This document shows, in pieces, positions 5,903 through 11,385 of a stretch of DNA of 11,385 bases. A model generated the notes under the pieces. It saw only the letters and a program-made list of their open reading frames with translations. It was not told the DNA's origin and did no database searches. The stretch's first letter is position 1. Each line of letters begins with the position of its first letter. This stretch comes from Bacillota bacterium (lineage in GTDB: Bacteria; Bacillota; Limnochordia; Limnochordales; ZCTH02-B6), in contig QGSR01000032.1 in NCBI GenBank assembly GCA_003387805.1, positions 1 through 11,385 of the forward strand, read 5' to 3'. A program made the translations under genes and the position numbers.

Positions 5903-7063
5903 GTGCAGGACGAGCGGAGACATCTGCGCATTCCGGGGCCCACCCCGGTGCCCCCGAAAGTGACGCGGGCGGCGTCCCGCCCTATTTTCAACCACCGGGG
6001 ACCCGTGTTTCACCGGCTGCACGGCCAGGTGACCGCGGGGCTGAAGCGGGTGTTTCAGACGGACGGCCATGTGGCCCTGCTGACGGGATCGGGCACGGCC
6101 GCCATGGAGGCCGCGGTGGCCAACATGGTCAGCCCCGGCGACAAAGTGCTGGTGCTGGTGGGCGGCGTTTTCGGCGGCCGCTGGGCCAAGATCGCCCGGG
6201 CCTTCGGCGCCCGGGTCATCGAGTACGGCTACCCGTGGAACGAGGGGGCGGACCCGGGCCGGGTGGCCGAGTACCTGGCGCAGCACCCGGACATCGCGGC
6301 CGTGTTCGCAACGCACAACGAATCGTCCACGGGCGTTATCAATGACATCGAGGCCCTCGCCAAGGCCAGGGAGGCGGCCGGAGGGCACCAGGCGCTGCTC
6401 GTCGTGGACAGCGTCAGCGGCCTGGGCGGCGCGCCCCTCCAGATGGACGAGTGGGGCGTGGACGTGGTGGTCACCGGCTCGCAAAAGTGCCTCATGGTGC
6501 CGCCGGGGCTGGCCTTTGTCGCCTGGGGCGCCAGGGCCGATCAGCGCGTGGAGCAGACGAGCAATCATCGGTTCTACTTTGATCTCCGCGCCTACAAAGG
6601 GTCGGCCGAGCGGGGCGAGACGCCCTACACGCCGGCGGTGTCTTTGGTCGCGGCGCTGGCCGAAGCCCTCGAAATGCTGGAGGAGGAAGGCCTGGAGGCC
6701 GCCTTCGCCCGGCACCGGCTCATGCGGGACATGGTGCGGGCGGCCATGAAGGCGCTGGAGCTGCCGCTGTTCGCCGACGACCGGTGGGCTTCGCCGACGG
6801 TGACGTCCGTGAAAGCGCCCGAAGGCATGGACGCGGACCGCTTCCGGGCCGTGGTGCGGGACAGCTTCGGCGTGGAGCTGGCCGGCGGCCAGGGCGAGCT
6901 GAAAGGGCGGCTGTTCCGCATCGGCCACATGGGCTGGGCGGGCCCGCTGGACATGGTGGCCGCGGTGGCCGCGGTGGAGCAGGGGCTGAAGGCCGTGGGC
7001 GCCCCCGTGCGCATGGGCGCCGGCGTCGCGGCCGCGCAGGAGGTTTGGGCGGCGTGGCGGTGA
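5903..7063 (+). CDS. Class V aminotransferase (alanine/serine-glyoxylate type)
   Basis: This 386-aa PLP enzyme of fold type I, class V, is like alanine-glyoxylate and serine-pyruvate aminotransferases. The N-terminal PGPTPVPP (11-18) is the family's typical opening. TGSGTAAMEA (61-70) binds the PLP phosphate, Asp169 (VVDSVSG) contacts the pyridine nitrogen, and Lys195 in TGSQKCLMVPPG is the Schiff-base lysine. Arg339 in RIGHMG binds the substrate carboxylate. It starts with GTG immediately after the ilvC stop, with GGAGG (5890-5894) 8 nt upstream, and its end overlaps serA. Pairing of this enzyme type with serA in several bacteria and archaea suggests a role in serine formation, for example transamination of 3-phosphohydroxypyruvate or hydroxypyruvate, or serine-glyoxylate exchange. 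It is not a classical SerC. Family is certain; substrate is inferred. Confidence 0.9.
   Translation: MQDERRHLRIPGPTPVPPKVTRAASRPIFNHRGPVFHRLHGQVTAGLKRVFQTDGHVALLTGSGTAAMEAAVANMVSPGDKVLVLVGGVFGGRWAKIARAFGARVIEYGYPWNEGADPGRVAEYLAQHPDIAAVFATHNESSTGVINDIEALAKAREAAGGHQALLVVDSVSGLGGAPLQMDEWGVDVVVTGSQKCLMVPPGLAFVAWGARADQRVEQTSNHRFYFDLRAYKGSAERGETPYTPAVSLVAALAEALEMLEEEGLEAAFARHRLMRDMVRAAMKALELPLFADDRWASPTVTSVKAPEGMDADRFRAVVRDSFGVELAGGQGELKGRLFRIGHMGWAGPLDMVAAVAAVEQGLKAVGAPVRMGAGVAAAQEVWAAWR
7038..7043 (+). promoter_or_regulatory. Ribosome binding site deciding the serA start
   Basis: A perfect AGGAGG lies 10 nt before GTG 7054 and 16 nt before GTG 7060. This favours 7054 as the serA start, even though it lies within the last codons of the aminotransferase gene. 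Confidence 0.7.
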
Positions 7064-8646
7064 GGGTGCTGGTCGCGGATCCGATTTCGGATCAAGGACT
7101 TGACGTGCTCCGCAGCGCCGAGGGCGTGGAGGCCGACGTGCGCACGGGCCTCGCGCCCGAGGAGCTCATCGAGATCATCGGTGAGTACGACGGCCTCATC
7201 GTCCGCAGCGCCACCCGGGTGACCGCGGACGTCATCGAGGCGGGCCGGCGGCTGAAGGTGGTGGGCCGGGCCGGTGTGGGCGTCGACAACATCGACGTGG
7301 ACGCGGCCACCCGCCGGGGCGTGCTGGTCATCAACGCTCCCGAGGGCAACACCTTGGCCACCGCGGAGCATACCATCGCCATGATGATGGCCTTGGCCCG
7401 CTGGATCCCCGCGGCCCACGTGTCCGTCGTCCGGGATCAGCGCTGGGACCGGCAGCGGTTCATGGGCGTGCAGCTGCACGGCAAGACGCTGGGCATCATC
7501 GGGCTGGGCCGGGTGGGCAGCCAGGTGGCCCGCCGGGCCCAGGCGCTGGGCATGACGGTGCTGGCCTACGACCCGTACATCACCCAGGAACGCTCCCGGG
7601 AGCTGCGGGTGGAGCTGGCCGAGGTGGACGACATTTGCCGGCGGGCCGACTTCATTACCGTGCACACGCCGCTGACCAAGGCCACCCGCGGCATCATCGG
7701 CCGGGAGCAGTTCGCCCTGATGAAGCCCGGCGTGCGCATCGTCAACTGCGCCCGCGGCGGCATTATCGACGAAGAGGCGCTGTACGAGGCGCTGGAGAGC
7801 GGCCGGGTGGCCGGGGCGGCGCTGGACGTGTTCGAAAGCGAGCCGCCGTGGGGCAGCCCGCTGCTGCAGTCGGACAAGGTGATTGTGACGCCGCACCTGG
7901 GCGCCTCCACCGTGGAGTCACAGATCAACGTGGCGGTGGACGTGGCGGCGGAAGTGGTGCAGGCGCTGAAAGGCGAGCCCGTGCGGCATCCGGTGAATTT
8001 GCCGGTGCTGCCGCCGGAGCTGATGGAGAAGCTGTGGCCCTTCGTGGACGTGGCCGAGCGGCTGGGCCGCATGTTTACGGAACTGGCCGGCGGCGCGCAC
8101 CAGCGCATCGAGGTGGTGTACAAGGGCCAGCTGTCGCAGCACGACGTGGCGCCGCTGACCCGGGCGGTGCTGAAGGGGATGCTGGACCCGATTTTGCAGG
8201 AGTCGGTCAACTACGTCAACGCGCCGGTGGTGGCCCGGGAGCGGGGCTTGCAGGTGGCGGAAATCCGCAACGGCGACGAGACCGATTTCCAGAGCCTCAT
8301 CACCGTGCGGGGCATCACCGAGTCGGGGGCCACCCGCTCGGTATCGGGCACCGTGACGGGCCCGGGCCGGCCGACGCTGGTGGAAATCGACGGCTACCGG
8401 GTCAACGTGGACACGCCGGGGCACATGCTGGTGGCCCGCAACGTGGACCGGCCGGGCATGATCGGCAAAGTCGGCACCGTCCTGGGCGAAGCGGGCATCA
8501 ACATCGCCTTCATGCAGGTGGGCCGCAAGCACGCGGGCAGCCATGCGGTCATGGTGCTGGGCGTGGACGACCCGATTTCGCCGCAGGTCATGGCCCGGCT
8601 GGAGCAAGTCGAGGACTTGTGGGACACCCGGGTGGTCACCTGGTAG
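7054..8646 (+). CDS. serA: D-3-phosphoglycerate dehydrogenase, long form with ACT domain
   Basis: This 530-aa enzyme oxidises 3-phosphoglycerate to 3-phosphohydroxypyruvate with NAD+, the first step of phosphorylated serine synthesis. The substrate domain includes [12 protein letters not shown] (71-82), and the NAD-binding domain has [13 protein letters not shown] (147-159). The catalytic set is Arg234 (NCARGG), Glu263 (FESEPP) and His281 (PHLGAST). An intervening allosteric-substrate-binding domain (about 325-450) leads to a C-terminal ACT domain (about 458-530) starting [17 protein letters not shown], the usual site of serine feedback. The length matches Bacillus-type SerA. GTG 7054 follows AGGAGG at good spacing and overlaps the aminotransferase by 10 bp; GTG 7060 is the alternative. 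The position inside an ilv-leu operon couples serine synthesis to the leucine T-box. Confidence 0.96.
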   Translation: MAVRVLVADPISDQGLDVLRSAEGVEADVRTGLAPEELIEIIGEYDGLIVRSATRVTADVIEAGRRLKVVGRAGVGVDNIDVDAATRRGVLVINAPEGNTLATAEHTIAMMMALARWIPAAHVSVVRDQRWDRQRFMGVQLHGKTLGIIGLGRVGSQVARRAQALGMTVLAYDPYITQERSRELRVELAEVDDICRRADFITVHTPLTKATRGIIGREQFALMKPGVRIVNCARGGIIDEEALYEALESGRVAGAALDVFESEPPWGSPLLQSDKVIVTPHLGASTVESQINVAVDVAAEVVQALKGEPVRHPVNLPVLPPELMEKLWPFVDVAERLGRMFTELAGGAHQRIEVVYKGQLSQHDVAPLTRAVLKGMLDPILQESVNYVNAPVVARERGLQVAEIRNGDETDFQSLITVRGITESGATRSVSGTVTGPGRPTLVEIDGYRVNVDTPGHMLVARNVDRPGMIGKVGTVLGEAGINIAFMQVGRKHAGSHAVMVLGVDDPISPQVMARLEQVEDLWDTRVVTW

Positions 8647-8671
8647 GCGAACCGTGCAGCGCAGGAGCAAG

Positions 8672-8680
8672 AAGGGGGAG
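8672..8680 (+). promoter_or_regulatory. Ribosome binding site deciding the leuA start
   Basis: AAGGGGGAG lies 6 nt before GTG 8687. An upstream in-frame GTG at 8654 has no comparable site and would add residues not seen in the family, so 8687 is chosen. Confidence 0.65.
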
Positions 8681-8686
8681 TCGGCA

Positions 8687-10249
8687 GTGCGCAGGATTCG
8701 GTTTTTCGATACGACGCTGCGGGACGGCGAGCAGTCGCCGGGGGTGAACCTGAACGCGGACGAAAAGCTGGAGATCGCCCGGCAGCTGGCGCGGCTGGGC
8801 GTGGACGTCATCGAGGCGGGTTTTCCCGTGGCGTCGCCGGGCGACCTGGAGGCGGTGCGCCGCATCGCCCGGGAAGTGCGGGGGCCGGTCATCGCGGCGC
8901 TGGCCCGGGCCAACCGGCTGGACATCGAGAAGGCCGCCGAAGCCATCGAGCCGGCCGAGCGAGGCCGCATCCACACCTTCATCGCCACGTCGGACATCCA
9001 CATGCGCTACAAGCTGCGCAAGACGCCCGACGAAGTGGTGGCCATGGCGGTGGAGGCCGTCCGGTACGCGAAGCGGTTCGCGGACGACGTGGAGTTTTCC
9101 GCGGAGGACGCGACCCGCAGCGACTGGGATTTCCTCTGCCGTATCTTTGCCGCGGCCATCGAGGCCGGCGCGACCACCATCAACATTCCCGACACCGTGG
9201 GCTATACGACACCGGGCGAGTACGCGCGGCTCATCCGCTACGTGCGGGAGAACACGCCGGGCATCGACAACGTCGTCATCAGCGTGCACTGCCATGACGA
9301 CCTGGGGATGGCCGTGGCCAACTCGCTGGCGGCCATCGAGGCCGGCGCCGATCAGGTGGAAGGCTGCATCAACGGCATCGGCGAGCGGGCGGGCAACGCG
9401 GCGCTGGAGGAAATCATCATGGCGCTGCGCACGCGCAAGGACTACTACAACGTCGAGACCGGCATCGTCACCGAGGAAATTTACCGGACCAGCCGCCTGG
9501 TCAGCACGCTGGCCGGCATGCACATTCAGCCCAACAAGGCCATCGTCGGCGACAACGCGTTCGCCCACGAGTCGGGCATTCACCAGGACGGTTTCCTGAA
9601 GGAGCCGACGACGTACGAAATCATGACGCCCCAGTCGGTGGGCCGCAGCCACAGCCGCCTGGTCCTGGGCAAGCATTCGGGGCGCCACGCGTTCCGGGTG
9701 CGGCTGCAGGAGATGGGCTACGACCTGGACGAGGAGAAGATCGAGCGCACGTATCAGCGCTTCATCGAGCTGGCCGACCGCAAGAAGCACGTCACCGACC
9801 GCGACATTCAGGCGCTGGTGGAGGAAGAGGCGGTGCGGGTGCCGGAGCAGTTCGTGCTGGATTACCTGCACGTCACGTCGGGCACCAGCGCGCTGCCGAC
9901 GGCGACGGTGCGCATTTTGCACGACGGCGTGCCGCGGGAGGAGGCGGCCACGGGCGACGGCCCGGTGGACGCGGTGTACCGGGCCATCGACCGGGTGACG
10001 GGCATTCAGACGAAGCTGGCGGGCTATTTCCTCAATGCGGTGACGGGCGGCAAAGACGCTTTGGGCGAGGTGACGGTGCAGGTGCAGGACAACGGGCGCG
10101 TCTACAGCGGGCGGGGCACCAGCACCGACATCATCGAGGCCAGCGCCCGGGCGTACGTGCAGGCCCTGAACAAACTGGCCTATGACCGGGCCCGGGCCGC
10201 GGACGGCGCCGGGGCCGGCGTGGCCCAGGCAGCGGGAGGTGCCAACTGA
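8687..10249 (+). CDS. leuA: 2-isopropylmalate synthase
   Basis: This 520-aa enzyme condenses acetyl-CoA with 2-oxoisovalerate to 2-isopropylmalate, the committed step of leucine synthesis. The TIM-barrel begins almost at once with [14 protein letters not shown] (6-19), giving Arg12 and the metal-binding Asp13. [13 protein letters not shown] (201-213) supplies the metal ligands His201 and His203, and [11 protein letters not shown] (232-242) is the family's glycine-rich signature. [12 protein letters not shown] (291-302) marks the linker subdomain. The C-terminal leucine-binding regulatory domain (about 390-500) ends [21 protein letters not shown] short Ala/Gly tail follows. The length is normal for bacterial LeuA. 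Homocitrate and citramalate synthases share the barrel, but the operon and full-length fit favour LeuA. It is 40 bp downstream of serA and overlaps leuC by one base (TGATG). Confidence 0.96.
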   Translation: MRRIRFFDTTLRDGEQSPGVNLNADEKLEIARQLARLGVDVIEAGFPVASPGDLEAVRRIAREVRGPVIAALARANRLDIEKAAEAIEPAERGRIHTFIATSDIHMRYKLRKTPDEVVAMAVEAVRYAKRFADDVEFSAEDATRSDWDFLCRIFAAAIEAGATTINIPDTVGYTTPGEYARLIRYVRENTPGIDNVVISVHCHDDLGMAVANSLAAIEAGADQVEGCINGIGERAGNAALEEIIMALRTRKDYYNVETGIVTEEIYRTSRLVSTLAGMHIQPNKAIVGDNAFAHESGIHQDGFLKEPTTYEIMTPQSVGRSHSRLVLGKHSGRHAFRVRLQEMGYDLDEEKIERTYQRFIELADRKKHVTDRDIQALVEEEAVRVPEQFVLDYLHVTSGTSALPTATVRILHDGVPREEAATGDGPVDAVYRAIDRVTGIQTKLAGYFLNAVTGGKDALGEVTVQVQDNGRVYSGRGTSTDIIEASARAYVQALNKLAYDRARAADGAGAGVAQAAGGAN

Positions 10250-11385
10250 TGGCGGCGCGCACGATGTTCGAGAAGCTGTGGGACGCCCACGTGGTGCACG
10301 AGGAGCCGGGCAAGCCGGCCATCCTCTATATCGATTTGCACCTGGTGCACGAGGTGACGTCGCCGCAGGCCTTTGACGGCCTGCGCATGGCCGGGCGCCG
10401 GGTGCGGCGGCCCGATTTGACCTTTGCCACCATGGACCACAACGTGCCCACCGTCAACCGCACGGAGGTGGAGGACGACATCGCCCGACGGCAGATGGAG
10501 GCGCTGGAGCGCAACGCCAAGGAGTTCGGCATTACGCTCTTCGACCTGTTCAGCCCGCACCAGGGCATCGTGCACGTCATCGGCCCCGAGCTGGGCCTGA
10601 CGCTGCCGGGCAAGACCATCGTCTGCGGCGACAGCCACACGTCCACCCACGGCGCGTTCGGCGCGCTGGCCTTCGGCATCGGCACCAGCGAGGTGGAGCA
10701 CGTGCTGGCCACCCAGTGCCTGCTGCAGATCAAGCCGAAGACGATGGAAATCCACGTCAAAGGCCAGCTGCCTTTCGGCGTCACGGCCAAGGACGTCATT
10801 TTGGGCATTATCGGCCATATCGGCACCGCCGGGGCGACGGGCCACGTGGTGGAGTACACGGGCGAGTGCATCCGTCGGTTCAGCATGGAAGAGCGGATGA
10901 CCATCTGCAACATGTCCATCGAGGCCGGCGCCCGGGCGGGCATGATCGCGCCGGACGAAATTACCTTCCGATATATAGAGGGACGGCGGTACGCGCCGAA
11001 AGGCAAAGACTTCGAGCGGGCCGTGGCCCAGTGGGAGCAGCTGCGGACGGACCCCGGCGCGCAGTTCGACACGCGGGTGGAAATCGACGCGGCCGCGCTG
11101 GCGCCCATGGTGAGCTGGGGAACCAATCCCGGCCAGGTGGTGCCCGTTACGGGCGTGGTGCCGGATCCGGATTCGTTCTCGGACCCGAGCGAACGGAAGG
11201 CGGCCAGCGACGCCCTGGACTACATGGGGCTGGAGCCCGGCACGCCCATCCAGGACATCCGGGTGGACCGGGTGTTCATCGGCTCGTGCACCAACGCCCG
11301 CCTCAGCGATTTGCGGGCCGCGGCCCGGGGGGGGCCCGGCCGCCGCGGGGGCGCCGCGGGCCGCGCCCCGCGTGGGTCCGGCGCC
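10249..11385 (+). CDS. leuC: 3-isopropylmalate dehydratase large subunit, 3'-truncated by the window
   Basis: Only the first 379 codons of an expected 420-470 are present. With LeuD (not in the window) the protein isomerises 2- to 3-isopropylmalate through a [4Fe-4S] cluster. Family segments are [10 protein letters not shown] (8-17), [20 protein letters not shown] (27-46), [10 protein letters not shown] (59-68) and [19 protein letters not shown] (127-145). GSCTNAR (345-351) contains the first cluster cysteine, Cys347. The remaining CxxC pair would lie beyond the edge. The N-terminal part resembles the longer E. coli-type LeuC more than the shorter archaeal type. The ATG overlaps the leuA stop, with GGGAGG (10234-10239) 9 nt upstream. 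After about residue 360 the translation becomes Gly/Ala/Pro/Arg-rich and departs from the strongly conserved family sequence, probably a sequence-quality problem. Confidence 0.94.
   Translation, partial: MAARTMFEKLWDAHVVHEEPGKPAILYIDLHLVHEVTSPQAFDGLRMAGRRVRRPDLTFATMDHNVPTVNRTEVEDDIARRQMEALERNAKEFGITLFDLFSPHQGIVHVIGPELGLTLPGKTIVCGDSHTSTHGAFGALAFGIGTSEVEHVLATQCLLQIKPKTMEIHVKGQLPFGVTAKDVILGIIGHIGTAGATGHVVEYTGECIRRFSMEERMTICNMSIEAGARAGMIAPDEITFRYIEGRRYAPKGKDFERAVAQWEQLRTDPGAQFDTRVEIDAAALAPMVSWGTNPGQVVPVTGVVPDPDSFSDPSERKAASDALDYMGLEPGTPIQDIRVDRVFIGSCTNARLSDLRAAARGGPGRRGGAAGRAPRGSGA
11327..11385. other. Apparently corrupted G/C-only stretch at the right edge
   Basis: From the eight-G run at 11327-11334 the sequence contains almost no A or T: only two T's in the last 59 bases. 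Its reading frame no longer follows LeuC, although GRR (364-366) still lines up with the family's G-R-x after the conserved DLRAAA. The pattern fits base-calling or assembly errors at a contig end better than a real mutation. Confidence 0.6.

Overview
This window looks like GC-rich chromosomal DNA from a Bacillota (Firmicutes), possibly a thermophilic high-GC lineage of the Symbiobacterium or Thermaerobacter kind. The taxon is inferred from a leucine-type T-box leader with transcription-terminator architecture, strong Shine-Dalgarno sites, frequent GTG starts and strongly G/C-ending codons. All supported genes lie on the + strand.

Layout: (1) 1-174 holds the end of a CRISPR array with three repeats at an exact 61-nt period. 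It resembles type I-E, and the repeats decay rightwards, so this is probably the leader-distal end; no cas gene is in view. (2) 175-556 has no gene I can support. (3) 557-1867 encodes a Gfo/Idh/MocA-family NAD(P)-dependent oxidoreductase with an inserted cysteine cluster; its substrate is unknown. (4) 1868-2436 contains a promoter and an unusually long T-box leader with an apparent CUC (Leu) specifier, several strong hairpins, the AGGGTGGTACCGCG antiterminator element and an intrinsic terminator. (5) 2437-11385 is a tightly packed amino-acid operon in the order ilvB, ilvN, ilvC, class V aminotransferase, serA, leuA, leuC. leuC is cut off by the window end.

How the genes work together: IlvBN makes acetolactate, IlvC reduces and isomerises it towards valine and isoleucine, LeuA takes 2-oxoisovalerate into the leucine branch, and LeuC (with a LeuD outside the window) isomerises isopropylmalate. 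A SerA plus class V aminotransferase pair sits between ilvC and leuA. This would place the first step(s) of serine, or possibly glyoxylate/glycine, metabolism under the same uncharged-tRNA(Leu) control. Overlapping or abutting starts at ilvB/ilvN, ilvC/aminotransferase, aminotransferase/serA and leuA/leuC suggest translational coupling.

I found no convincing wholly new system. The points most worth a second look are the expanded T-box leader, the serine genes inside a leucine-controlled operon, the paired substitutions in the terminal CRISPR repeat, the Cys-rich insert of the oxidoreductase, and an apparently corrupted stretch at the right edge that damages leuC.
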